A stretch of 39,187 nucleotides of DNA from a virus, in IMG/VR virus record IMGVR_UViG_3300050821_006317, positions 1-39,187 of that record, one strand, 5' to 3'. Of the stretch, positions 29,201-36,531 are shown piece after piece. Position 1 is the stretch's first letter. Every line of letters starts with the position of its first letter. The notes beneath the pieces are model-generated. The model did no database searches. It had not been told where the DNA came from and saw only the letters and a program-made list of their open reading frames with translations. A program made the translations under genes and the position numbers.

Positions 29201-30130
29201 ATGAACTATGAACGACCGCATTATCGCTGGAGCGGCGAGAAGGGAAAATACGTCATCATGAGCAACGAATTGACCGAGAAAGAATCCGGCGGCGTGCCGG
29301 GTTGGATGCGAGAAGCTAGCAAGGGCGCCAAGGTCGGCAATATCGATTCGAGCGATCTCAAACCTCCACAGTTAAAAATGTTAGCGGGCATGTCGCCCGA
29401 GGTCATCAACGGCACTCCCGGCGCTTCGCCGGGGAACTTCTGGTTGACGATCTTCAACCAAAACCTCGGGCATCAGGTCACCGGCACGCTGATCCTGCTG
29501 CGCAAGTCTTATCAGGTCTGGGCGCCCAAAGGCGTCGGTGGCCAAGGCGAACAGAAAGGCCCGCTCGCGTCGGCGACCAACGGAATCTCTTGGGATATCC
29601 CAAATCAAACCTTTGAGGTCCGCTTCCCCAACAACCCAAAGGTCTACAAGTGGCGAATCGGCAAGCTGGTGACCGATCACGGCGCAAATACTTGGGGCAC
29701 GCAACAGCCCGAGGATCCGCGCTCGAAGCCGATCGCCACTTTGACCTACAATACACTGTGGGTCATCGACATGCCGGATAGGCACAAGCAATTGTGCGCC
29801 TTCATCTCCTCGCGCACCGCAATCAAGCCGATGCAGAACTTCCTCTCTGCGCTTGGCGCGCATGGCGTCGACCATTATTTCCAGCGTTATCGGATCGTGC
29901 AGCAGAAGCTTACCGGGCCCACCGGTGATCCGTTCTTCTCTTACGAATTCCAGTACATCGGCAACATTCAAGACCAAGGTAAGGGCCAGCGCATGCAGGC
30001 GCTGTACGAACAGTATAGCAAGTCTGGATTCATCGTGGACATCGACGCGGAGGCCGACGAGATCCGCGACAATAAAGCGCCCGCAGAGGCTTATGCCAAT
30101 AAGGGCGACGACGACGAGATTCCCTTCTAG
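29201..30130 (+). CDS. Single-strand DNA-binding-like protein
   Basis: 309 residues from the ATG at 29201, with GAAGG 6 bases upstream; an ATG at about 29260 is the alternative. The C-terminus is DDDEIPF, very close to the acidic tip of SSB proteins (DDDIPF) that recruits replication proteins. The body is beta-rich (NFWLTIFNQNLGHQVTGTLI, ISWDIPNQTFEVRFPN, ATLTYNTLWVIDMPDR). The size is larger than bacterial SSB. It lies between a conserved phage protein and a terminator, downstream of the helicase. The tip is the key evidence; the fold is inferred. Confidence 0.72.
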   Translation: MNYERPHYRWSGEKGKYVIMSNELTEKESGGVPGWMREASKGAKVGNIDSSDLKPPQLKMLAGMSPEVINGTPGASPGNFWLTIFNQNLGHQVTGTLILLRKSYQVWAPKGVGGQGEQKGPLASATNGISWDIPNQTFEVRFPNNPKVYKWRIGKLVTDHGANTWGTQQPEDPRSKPIATLTYNTLWVIDMPDRHKQLCAFISSRTAIKPMQNFLSALGAHGVDHYFQRYRIVQQKLTGPTGDPFFSYEFQYIGNIQDQGKGQRMQALYEQYSKSGFIVDIDAEADEIRDNKAPAEAYANKGDDDEIPF

Positions 30131-30159
30131 GGAATCCCCTGTGTAGCAAGCAGGGGCTA

Positions 30160-30206
30160 GGAGGAGCCCGATTTAACTGCCCCCCGGTTGCGGGCTCCTC
30201 CGTTTT
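30160..30206 (+). terminator. Rho-independent terminator
   Basis: An 11-bp perfect stem (GGAGGAGCCCG / CGGGCTCCTCC), a 20-base loop, then GTTTT. It lies 29 bases after the SSB-like stop. A smaller hairpin (CCCCTG / CAGGGG) precedes it. Confidence 0.8.
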
Positions 30207-30217
30207 AAGGAAGTCAA

Positions 30218-30227
30218 GAAATGCCAG
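30218..30227 (+). promoter_or_regulatory. Recurrent motif GAAATGCCAG
   Basis: Exact copy overlapping the ATG at 30221, with AAGGAAG upstream and the terminator hairpin ending 17 bases before. Confidence 0.55.
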
Positions 30228-30430
30228 AAATTTCAACCAAAGAATATGTGAAAGCCTATTCTTTCACCACCGGCGCGGTGATCGAAATGAGCATCGGCGC
30301 GAGCTATCCGGACATTGAGCCTGATGAACGCAAGCAGCTGGCGCTGGAGATTCTGAACAACCTGGCGGCGCGCTGGGGCTATCGCCTCGAGCCGCTAATC
30401 CCGTTCGAAGAACACGATGGAGGGGAATAG
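30221..30430 (+). CDS. Small protein, unknown
   Basis: 69 residues. MPEISTKEYVKAYSFTTGAV, then IEMSIGASYPDIEPDERKQL and EILNNLAARWGYRLEPLIPF. The start is embedded in the recurrent motif. The stop shares one base with the next start (TAGTG). No family recognised. Confidence 0.6.
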   Translation: MPEISTKEYVKAYSFTTGAVIEMSIGASYPDIEPDERKQLALEILNNLAARWGYRLEPLIPFEEHDGGE

Positions 30431-30684
30431 TGAGATTCGTCTCGATCGGCAAAAACAGGCAGATGATCGAGGTGCCCGACACCTGGGTCGAGGCCGAGGC
30501 GATGATCTCCAAAGCCATGCGCTATCACAATGGTCGCGGCGGCAATACCGCCCAGGGCGCCGTCGCCCGCGCGGTCGTCTATGGCATGTTCGGCGAGAAA
30601 TGGATGGCGGCCGATCCGACTCAGGCGCTGATGTTCCTGATGCAGAAGATCTGCGAGAAAAAGGGGGCTGGGCTTGGTAAATGA
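30430..30684 (+). CDS. Small protein, unknown
   Basis: 84 residues from a GTG at 30430. MRFVSIGKNRQMIEVPDTWV, then EAEAMISKAMRYHNGRGGNT and VVYGMFGEKWMAADPTQALM. It is alpha-helical with a Gly-rich loop. It is coupled to both neighbours. No motif recognised. Confidence 0.6.
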   Translation: MRFVSIGKNRQMIEVPDTWVEAEAMISKAMRYHNGRGGNTAQGAVARAVVYGMFGEKWMAADPTQALMFLMQKICEKKGAGLGK

Positions 30685-31106
30685 CTCCCGCCAAACTCGA
30701 GAAGATTCGGCGCCTAGCCGAGGACATCCGGGGCGATCCGGCGACTCGCATGATCGCGCGCGAGATCCTCGCCCGCTATCAGACCGAGCCGTCATTCTCC
30801 GATGTGGAGCCGGAACCAGAGCCGAAGAACCCGCCCAATCCGCGGATGCGGAATTCCGACGAATACGAGCGGCACATGTTCATGTCGCTCAGCAATTGGG
30901 GGCGCGTGAAAGCCACTGGCAATTTCGTCCACACCGCCACTCACAAAGGCCGCGGCTACCGGATCGTGCTGTTCAAGCACAAGAGAACCCCGACCTACGG
31001 CTGGCTGCGGGTCGATGCGGCGCGCAATCAGGAGGTCTGGTCAGGCCGATTCAACTCTCTACCCGAGGCTCACAAGGACGCCTGGGAATGCCTGATGAAG
31101 ATCTAA
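30681..31106 (+). CDS. Early protein, unknown
   Basis: 141 residues; the ATG overlaps the previous stop. The N-terminal part has AKLEKIRRLAEDIRGDPATR then MIAREILARYQ, a Pro-rich linker (PEPEPKNPPNPR), and a beta-rich end (KATGNFVHTATHKGRGYRIV, LFKHKRTPTYGWLRVDAARN). No family recognised. It overlaps the next gene by 19 bases. Confidence 0.6.
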   Translation: MTPAKLEKIRRLAEDIRGDPATRMIAREILARYQTEPSFSDVEPEPEPKNPPNPRMRNSDEYERHMFMSLSNWGRVKATGNFVHTATHKGRGYRIVLFKHKRTPTYGWLRVDAARNQEVWSGRFNSLPEAHKDAWECLMKI

Positions 31107-31282
31107 CTTATCCCTACGCTGTCACCATGGCCGAAGTGCTAGAGATCGTGGTCGAACACATCGACAAGGTGCTTAATACCGACGATATGCTAAAGCAGGG
31201 AGTCCATCTGAAGATGGCTTCTCGGGCGCTCCGATGCGCTCTGGAGATCTACGGATCTCAAATCACGAAGGACAAGGAATGA
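31088..31282 (+). CDS. Small helical protein, unknown
   Basis: 64 residues from the ATG at 31088. YAVTMAEVLEIVVEHIDKVL, then NTDDMLKQGVHLKMASRALR and CALEIYGSQITKDKE. An ATG at about 31127 is an alternative start. Coupled to the next gene (ATGA). No family recognised. Confidence 0.55.
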   Translation: MPDEDLTYPYAVTMAEVLEIVVEHIDKVLNTDDMLKQGVHLKMASRALRCALEIYGSQITKDKE

Positions 31283-31662
31283 AAAACACCTATAGCGCCA
31301 CCATCAAAATGAACTCGGCCGAACAATTGGCTCGGTTCATCGACGAAATCGGGCCCCTGGTCGAATCGGTTCTCATCACCACCACGCCGGTCGACCGGGC
31401 TGAAGTGATCCACAAGATGCACCCGCCGGCCAAGAAAGCTGCGCCGGTCAAGGTGCGCAACTCGAAGGTCAACGACGCGATCCTGGCGCGACTCGGGAAC
31501 GGCCAGGCGAGCGTCAAAGAACTCAAGGAAGCCCTCGAACGTGTCCACCTATCGGCCGGCTCGCTATCGACCGGGATCGCTGCTCTGACCAAGTCTGGTC
31601 AGGTCGAGCGGGTCGGCGAAGGCCTTTATGCGCTCGCCGCTTACGAACAAGCGGCGGAATAA
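31279..31662 (+). CDS. Winged-helix-like protein
   Basis: 127 residues. The C-terminal half (NDAILARLGNGQASVKELKE, ALERVHLSAGSLSTGIAALT, KSGQVERVGEGLYAL) reads as a winged helix-turn-helix with a final beta wing. The N-terminal half is a helix-strand unit (NSAEQLARFIDEIGPLVESV) with a basic linker (HPPAKKAAPVKVR). A DNA-binding regulator is inferred. The start overlaps the previous stop and the stop abuts the next start. Confidence 0.65.
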   Translation: MKNTYSATIKMNSAEQLARFIDEIGPLVESVLITTTPVDRAEVIHKMHPPAKKAAPVKVRNSKVNDAILARLGNGQASVKELKEALERVHLSAGSLSTGIAALTKSGQVERVGEGLYALAAYEQAAE

Positions 31663-31839
31663 ATGACCGACCAGATCAAGCAATTCACCAAGACGCTAGA
31701 CGCGCACATTCGCGCCCATGTCGAAAAGCACGATCTGGTCATCATCGAGAACGATCTTCTGATCGCTCACGATCCACTAACGGGCCGCATCGTCGTCACC
31801 TTCGAAGTGGTCAAGAAAATTCTGAAAGCGGCGGAATGA
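31663..31839 (+). CDS. Small protein upstream of the nuclease-like gene
   Basis: 58 residues from the ATG at 31663, immediately after the preceding stop. MTDQIKQFTKTLDAHIRAHV, then EKHDLVIIENDLLIAHDPLT and VVTFEVVKKILKAAE. A helix-strand-helix pattern. It is coupled to the nuclease-like gene (ATGA). No family recognised. Confidence 0.6.
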   Translation: MTDQIKQFTKTLDAHIRAHVEKHDLVIIENDLLIAHDPLTGRIVVTFEVVKKILKAAE

Positions 31840-32204
31840 CAACCGAAGCTGACAGGAAACGCAAGCTTGTCGAGGGGGTCAACGCCCTCCCCGGCGGGCG
31901 AGCGCGGCGGTGGGAGGACCGCTGGGCGACCGGGTTGCTCGATCTTGTGATCAAGCTGCCCGGTCATCCCCTCCTCTTCGCCGAAGGCAAGATGGTCGAG
32001 GGCAACCTCTTCGCCCCGACCGCGCTTCAATACGAAGAGGGCAAAAAGTGGCTCGCCGTTGGCGTGCCGGCGCTACTGATCGGCTGGAAGCAGAAATTCA
32101 TGTTCGTCTCGCCGTGGGTGCGGCAGGCCGACGTGCGATCGTGTTTTTTCGGCAGCGGTCAATGGGTGACCGTGTTGCAGGAGTATCTGAATGAATCTCG
32201 ATGA
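31836..32204 (+). CDS. PD-(D/E)XK (VRR-NUC-like) nuclease
   Basis: 122 residues. TGLLDLVIKLPGHPLLFAEG then KMVEG, with Asp36, Glu50 and Lys52 in the D...E-x-K arrangement of the PD-(D/E)XK fold. ALQYEEGKKWLAVGVPALLI follows, with the Gln/Tyr helix typical of VRR-NUC-type members. These small nucleases act on branched or structured DNA. It sits three genes before the SNF2 helicase, so a joint role in recombination or replication is plausible. Confidence 0.62.
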   Translation: MTTEADRKRKLVEGVNALPGGRARRWEDRWATGLLDLVIKLPGHPLLFAEGKMVEGNLFAPTALQYEEGKKWLAVGVPALLIGWKQKFMFVSPWVRQADVRSCFFGSGQWVTVLQEYLNESR

Positions 32205-32514
32205 CAGCTTCGACCCCTTTGAAGACATGGCGCAGTTGTCTCAGGCGATTAAATTCGCCTTCCGGCGTGGAAAGAACTGGGAAGTTCTTCCACCGGAGAG
32301 CAAGGAGGCGCTAGAGCTCATAGCGACTGACCTCGCCAGAATCCTCGTCGGCAATTTAGGCGAGCCTAAGCACTGGGATGACATCGCCGCTTTGGCGCGT
32401 ATTCGCAATAAGACGCTGGAGCAGAAGACGCTCGAAACCAGCGTGGCGCAGGTCGCTAAGCAGCGCATCAACCTGTTTGAGGCCGCGCCGCGCGCGTCGC
32501 TTGGTGATGCATGA
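32191..32514 (+). CDS. Small protein, unknown
   Basis: 107 residues. MNLDDSFDPFEDMAQLSQAI, then KFAFRRGKNWEVLPPESKEA and DLARILVGNLGEPKHWDDIA. The start overlaps the nuclease end by 14 bases. Helical and mixed charge. No family recognised. Confidence 0.6.
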   Translation: MNLDDSFDPFEDMAQLSQAIKFAFRRGKNWEVLPPESKEALELIATDLARILVGNLGEPKHWDDIAALARIRNKTLEQKTLETSVAQVAKQRINLFEAAPRASLGDA

Positions 32515-32708
32515 AGCTTCCTGAGATCATGATGCGACTCCAAACCGCGCTCAAAGATTTAATGCCGATACGTGGTCAACTCGAAGGAGAATGCTCAAAC
32601 GAAACCGCGCTGGCGCTCGGCAACGCGCTCGGCGCTATTTACCAGGCGAAGGTACTGGTCGAGCGCGACCTCGAATTGCAGCAAAAACAGGAGACGGCCG
32701 ATGAGTGA
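32511..32708 (+). CDS. Small helical protein, unknown
   Basis: 65 residues; ATGA overlap with the previous gene. MKLPEIMMRLQTALKDLMPI then NETALALGNALGAIYQAKVL and VERDLELQQKQE. Helical throughout. No family recognised. Confidence 0.55.
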   Translation: MKLPEIMMRLQTALKDLMPIRGQLEGECSNETALALGNALGAIYQAKVLVERDLELQQKQETADE

Positions 32709-32904
32709 CGATAAGCCGACCCTTACGGCTTACGAAGCTGTCTGCTTCCTTATGAAGGCCCGCAATCTATCCTGGGAGGATGCTGACGCCCTATTGAAAA
32801 AGGGCATCGCCAGCGGCGCGTTGCCAACCTACGAACAGCTGGACAATGGCTTTCTACGCCTTACGCCGTCCGAAGAAGCTTTAAAAAAACTCGGTGAGGA
32901 ATGA
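32701..32904 (+). CDS. Small protein preceding the SNF2 helicase
   Basis: 67 residues from the ATG at 32701. LTAYEAVCFLMKARNLSWED, then ADALLKKGIASGALPTYEQL and LRLTPSEEALKKLGEE. It has a possible winged-helix shape. It is coupled to the helicase (ATGA). No family recognised. Confidence 0.55.
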   Translation: MSDDKPTLTAYEAVCFLMKARNLSWEDADALLKKGIASGALPTYEQLDNGFLRLTPSEEALKKLGEE

Positions 32905-34301
32905 GCGCGCTCGACCCGGTCCAGATCGCCGCTTTGGATTTCGCCCGCGACAAGCCTGGCGTCGGCTGGTTCCTTGAGCAGGGGCTCGGGAAAACCCTAT
33001 GCGCGCTCGCCGAATACAGCTGGTACGAAAAGCTGAGCGAAGCTGACCGGATGATCGTGGTCTGCCCCAACAGCTTCAAGACCGGCTGGATCGACGAGAT
33101 CGAGAAACACGGATTCGCCTTCGCTGAGCACGTCTTTCAATCGATCAAAAAAGAACAGGCCGAAATCTTCATCAACAACCATCACAACAAACCGCCAGTG
33201 TTCATTATCAATTACGAAGCGGTGCGATTGCCCGGCGTGCTCAAGGCGCTGGTCATGTGGGCTGAGCTCGGCCAGACCTACCTGGCGATTGACGAATCAA
33301 TCCAGATCAAGGGCAAGTCTCAACAAACCAAGGCGGTTCACCGACTAGCCGCGGCGTGCAAATACGTGCGCCTCCTGACCGGCCGACCGCAAACCCAAGG
33401 GCCACATGATCTGTGGGGCCAGTTGAAAGCCATCGGATTGTTTCCCGATATGAATTTCTACGCCTTTCGAAACACCTTCTGCGTCATGGGCGGGTGGCAG
33501 CTCAAACAGGTGGTCGGGGTTCGGAACGCCGAATATCTGGCGCGAACCATGGCCCCCGCGGTGTTTCAGGCGAAGAAGAAAGATTGGTTGCCCGAGCTGC
33601 CGCGCAAGGATTTCACCATTCGCGACTACGCCATGTCGGCCGAGCAACTGCGGCAATACGCCCAGATGGAGCACCAGTTCTTATTGGAGATCAAGACTGG
33701 CGTTATAACGGTGGAGGTCGCTGTCGCTAAATACGCCAAGCTCGCTCAGATCCAAACAGGTTTCATCTATGACGAACAGGGTAACACGCACGAACTTGTA
33801 ACCCCCGAGAAGAATCCACGTCTCCTCCTTCTTCGGCAGCTTTTGGAAGAGGAAACCGAGGGCAAGGTGTGTGTTGTCTATCGGCATCGCGCCATGCTCG
33901 ATGTTCTGATCAAAGCCTTAGCGCAATATGACCCAGCCTGGATCAAGGGCCAAATGAATCCTGACGATGTTGAAGAACAGAAATTGCGCTTCAACAATTA
34001 TGCCCCTTGCCGAGTCATCCTCTTGCAATGCGATGCGAGCAAATATGGTCACACTTTATTGGGTGGACCGGGTGCGGACGATCTCTGCCGAACCATGGTC
34101 TTCTTCGAAAATTCTTACAGCGCCGACACTCGCGATCAGATCGAAGACCGAATCCACCGGCGCGGGCAGACTGGAGAATCTGTACTCTATGTCGACCTAT
34201 CAGGATCGGATCTGGATCGCCGAATTGTCAAGGCGCTGCAGCGCAAGGACGAACTCTACCGCTCCGTTTTCCGTAATCTGAAGGTCGCAGAACCGGCCTA
34301 A
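32901..34301 (+). CDS. SNF2-type DEAD/DEAH helicase
   Basis: 466 residues. Motif I EQGLGKT at 26-32, motif II DESI at 131-134, motif III LTGRPQTQGPHDLW at about 159-172, and motif VI QIEDRIHRRGQ at 413-423. This is the SWI2/SNF2 order, with a short helical domain between the lobes. Such phage enzymes remodel or translocate on DNA during replication or recombination. The DESI box in place of the canonical DEAH is within family variation. It is the last gene of the early operon before the PEP-CTERM gene. Confidence 0.88.
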   Translation: MSALDPVQIAALDFARDKPGVGWFLEQGLGKTLCALAEYSWYEKLSEADRMIVVCPNSFKTGWIDEIEKHGFAFAEHVFQSIKKEQAEIFINNHHNKPPVFIINYEAVRLPGVLKALVMWAELGQTYLAIDESIQIKGKSQQTKAVHRLAAACKYVRLLTGRPQTQGPHDLWGQLKAIGLFPDMNFYAFRNTFCVMGGWQLKQVVGVRNAEYLARTMAPAVFQAKKKDWLPELPRKDFTIRDYAMSAEQLRQYAQMEHQFLLEIKTGVITVEVAVAKYAKLAQIQTGFIYDEQGNTHELVTPEKNPRLLLLRQLLEEETEGKVCVVYRHRAMLDVLIKALAQYDPAWIKGQMNPDDVEEQKLRFNNYAPCRVILLQCDASKYGHTLLGGPGADDLCRTMVFFENSYSADTRDQIEDRIHRRGQTGESVLYVDLSGSDLDRRIVKALQRKDELYRSVFRNLKVAEPA

Positions 34302-34338
34302 GACGTGCTAACCTATAACCACAGAAAGAGGGACAAAA

Positions 34339-34983
34339 ATGCATAAGCTTCTCCTGACAACCGTGTTCATCGCCGCGATGGCGATCCCCGCGCATGCGAC
34401 GCTGCAAATCGAAGTGTTCGACAACGGAACGCTGATCGACAACGTCACTGGAATCACCACCGGCGCAGCTTCGCTCACCGCCAATGACGCCAACTTCGCC
34501 AACATCACCATCGCCGCGCAAGGCTCGCCAATCCTGCCCAACGCGGACTTGTCCAGCGTCACCCTTGACGCCAGCGCAGCGTTAGGCTTCACCGGCTCGC
34601 ACATTCTGACGGTCGATGTGCTGCAAAGCGCGGTGACCGGGCGTGGAAATACACTCTCGACCTTCACCGTCAATGGTCTGACCAACGACCCCGGCCCGAC
34701 CACCGAATCCACCTTCGCCGATGGCGGACTGCTCGCCTCACACACCTTCCCGGTGGCGCTGCTCGATGGTTCTTTTGGGCCAGTTTCGGCAGCGACCGGC
34801 CCGTTCACCTCGGATGAAACGCAATTCGCAGTGGACTTCACCGCGCCGCGTCAATCATTCGGTGGCTCGATCCAGTTGACGACCGGCGTGCCGGAGCCCT
34901 CGACATGGGCGATGCTGCTTGCTGGTTTTGGGCTAGTCGGGTTAATTGGTATCTATAAAAGAAACACCCACGCGCTGGTCTGA
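34339..34983 (+). CDS. PEP-CTERM secreted protein
   Basis: 214 residues, with AGAGGGA before the ATG. The N-terminus MHKLLLTTVFIAAMAIPAHA is a signal peptide. The body is Thr/Ser/Asn-rich and beta-type (SLTANDANFANITIAAQGS, LSSVTLDASAALGFTGSHIL). The C-terminus is VPEPSTWAMLLAGFGLVGLI then GIYKRNT: the PEP motif, a hydrophobic helix and a basic tail. This matches the PEP-CTERM signal processed by exosortase in the host envelope. It is a host-type gene in a phage. TATAAC at 34314-34319 may be its -10. It could alter the host surface during infection, but this is inference. Confidence 0.85.
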   Translation: MHKLLLTTVFIAAMAIPAHATLQIEVFDNGTLIDNVTGITTGAASLTANDANFANITIAAQGSPILPNADLSSVTLDASAALGFTGSHILTVDVLQSAVTGRGNTLSTFTVNGLTNDPGPTTESTFADGGLLASHTFPVALLDGSFGPVSAATGPFTSDETQFAVDFTAPRQSFGGSIQLTTGVPEPSTWAMLLAGFGLVGLIGIYKRNTHALV

Positions 34984-35053
34984 GGCGAGTTTTGCGCTCG
35001 CCAAAGGTTCTCCGAAGGGCCCCCGCCTGAGAGACCGTGTCGGATCAACGTCA

Positions 35054-35091
35054 GGAGGGGAGGACCGGACTACAGACTGGTCCTCCTCTCC
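35054..35091 (+). promoter_or_regulatory. 13-bp stem hairpin in a gene leader
   Basis: GGAGGGGAGGACC pairs with GGTCCTCCTCTCC (one G-T pair), with a 12-base loop. There is no T-run, so it is not a standard terminator. It lies 12 bases before the GAAATGCCAG motif. A shorter GGCGAG / CTCGCC hairpin lies near 34983-35001. Confidence 0.65.
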
Positions 35092-35102
35092 GCTGCGAAA
35101 AG

Positions 35103-35112
35103 GAAATGCCAG
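35103..35112 (+). promoter_or_regulatory. Recurrent motif GAAATGCCAG
   Basis: Exact copy with AGG upstream, one base before the ATG at 35114. Confidence 0.55.
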
Positions 35113-35113
35113 A

Positions 35114-35212
35114 ATGATCGCTATAATTTTTATGTTCTTTGTTTTCTGCATCATCATGGCCATCATCAAGCGGTTTTTCCCCGCTTGGTGGAACCTGATC
35201 AACACACCCTAA
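35114..35212 (+). CDS. 32-residue membrane peptide
   Basis: MIAIIFMFFVFCIIMAIIKR, then FFPAWWNLINTP. One hydrophobic helix with a basic turn and an aromatic end. It is preceded by the strong hairpin and the GAAATGCCAG leader. Its stop overlaps the end of the convergent minus-strand gene by 3 bases. Expression is supported by the shared leader; the function is unknown. Confidence 0.55.
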   Translation: MIAIIFMFFVFCIIMAIIKRFFPAWWNLINTP

Positions 35213-36531
35213 TAAGCGCTGCCCAGCATCAGGTTTTTGATCGCGTCGCCGACCTGCGGACCGGGCTGCGCTCCTGTGAGTTGCTGCCCGGTCATCTGCG
35301 GATAAGCCTGCTGAATGGCCTTTCCCAGAGCATTCTGCTTCGCCCCCTTGAACGCCCCCTTGATTGCCGGCTTGATGCCTAGATAACCAAGCCCTTCGCC
35401 GATGAAATGGCCAGGGAAACCGAACATCGCTCCACCAATGTCGCCCGCTAAGCCAGCTGCCATGTGACCTAATGCCCAGCTAGGATCCTGTTGGCTTTGA
35501 CTTTTCTGATAGAGATCAACCAAGGTCTGGTATTGCGGTTTGCCCTGGTACCAGTTCTCGGCCTCGGTCAGCGGCGCTTGGCCTAGCGGCGCCCCCGCCG
35601 CAGCCTTGCGCTGCCACTCAGCCAGGTTCTGCGCCATGGCGTATTGCTGATGCGCTTCGTTGGCCGCCTGCAGCGTCTGCTGTGCTTCGGGCGGCAGCGC
35701 GCCCAGGAGATTGTCGGAGATCTTGCCAGCCAAGATCTGATCGCCGTTGCTGGTCGCCTGAGCGCGAAGATCCTTGGCGAAGTCAGCAACGTCATTCGCC
35801 GATATTCCGCCCGCGTTGATCTGCGCCAGTTGGCGGCCAATCAGGGTGTTGAAAGTTGACGTGACGCTTGGCTCAAGACCCGGCGTGAGTGTCGCCGACG
35901 CATAGGCGTTCTTGAGGCTGTTGCTACCGACCGGGATGTTCTGCAACTTCCCATAGAGAGCGTCGCGTGTGGTCTTGGTCGCCGCGATCGCCGCCTCCGG
36001 ATCGACGGAGCCGGGCGTTGCGCCCAATTTAGCAACGCCCTTGCCGATGCCGCCGGCTACACCCCCCAACGCCGCCCCGCCAGCCGCGCCCATACCTGTC
36101 GAGGTCGGATCGAAATTGCTTCCGAACCCCGAGCTCAATCCGCCCGCCATGGCGCCCTCGGCCACGCCTGCGGCAATCGGGCCGCCAGTCATCGCCGCAG
36201 CCACCGGGCCGAGAAGCTTGCCAGGGCCAACGGCGTAAGCGCCGATCTCGGCCGGGTAGCGCACGATCGCGGGCACACTCTGCCGCGCCGCCTCGGTTTG
36301 CGCCTGCTGCGTCGCCAGCGAAGGCATGCCGGGGAGTTTAGAATAAGCCCAGTCGGCTCCACCAAGCGTGAGGGCATTCTCGAGCGTGCGGCCGATTCCG
36401 CTCATCTTGGATGAGGCGTCAGCGCTCGGGCCACCGAACTTCGCTTGCAACGCCGAGGTCATAGTACTGGTCGGCGTGCCGTCAGGGAACTGCGCCGTCC
36501 CGCCGTCAGGCGTGTTGACAGTAATGGTCAC
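35209..36531 (-). CDS. Putative internal virion / DNA-ejection protein
   Basis: 440 residues. The start (MTITVNTPDGGTAQFPDGTP, TSTMTSALQAKFGG) has the PDG-x-x-x-FPDGTP-type opening of phage internal proteins. Gly/Ala-rich hydrophobic stretches follow (LLGPVAAAMTGGPIAAGVAE, GAAGGAALGGVAGGIGKGVA), which may insert into membranes. A helical part comes after (AQQTLQAANEAHQQYAMAQN) and a second Gly-rich region (AAGLAGDIGGAMFGFPG). This resembles podovirus ejection proteins that form a channel for DNA. It is coupled to the gene before it (ATGA). The family call is by resemblance. Confidence 0.62.
   Translation of the reverse strand: MTITVNTPDGGTAQFPDGTPTSTMTSALQAKFGGPSADASSKMSGIGRTLENALTLGGADWAYSKLPGMPSLATQQAQTEAARQSVPAIVRYPAEIGAYAVGPGKLLGPVAAAMTGGPIAAGVAEGAMAGGLSSGFGSNFDPTSTGMGAAGGAALGGVAGGIGKGVAKLGATPGSVDPEAAIAATKTTRDALYGKLQNIPVGSNSLKNAYASATLTPGLEPSVTSTFNTLIGRQLAQINAGGISANDVADFAKDLRAQATSNGDQILAGKISDNLLGALPPEAQQTLQAANEAHQQYAMAQNLAEWQRKAAAGAPLGQAPLTEAENWYQGKPQYQTLVDLYQKSQSQQDPSWALGHMAAGLAGDIGGAMFGFPGHFIGEGLGYLGIKPAIKGAFKGAKQNALGKAIQQAYPQMTGQQLTGAQPGPQVGDAIKNLMLGSAY

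Noticed and set aside
35054-35091. Rho-independent terminator call for the 13-bp hairpin
   Set aside because: No T-run on either strand, so it was listed as a structured leader instead.
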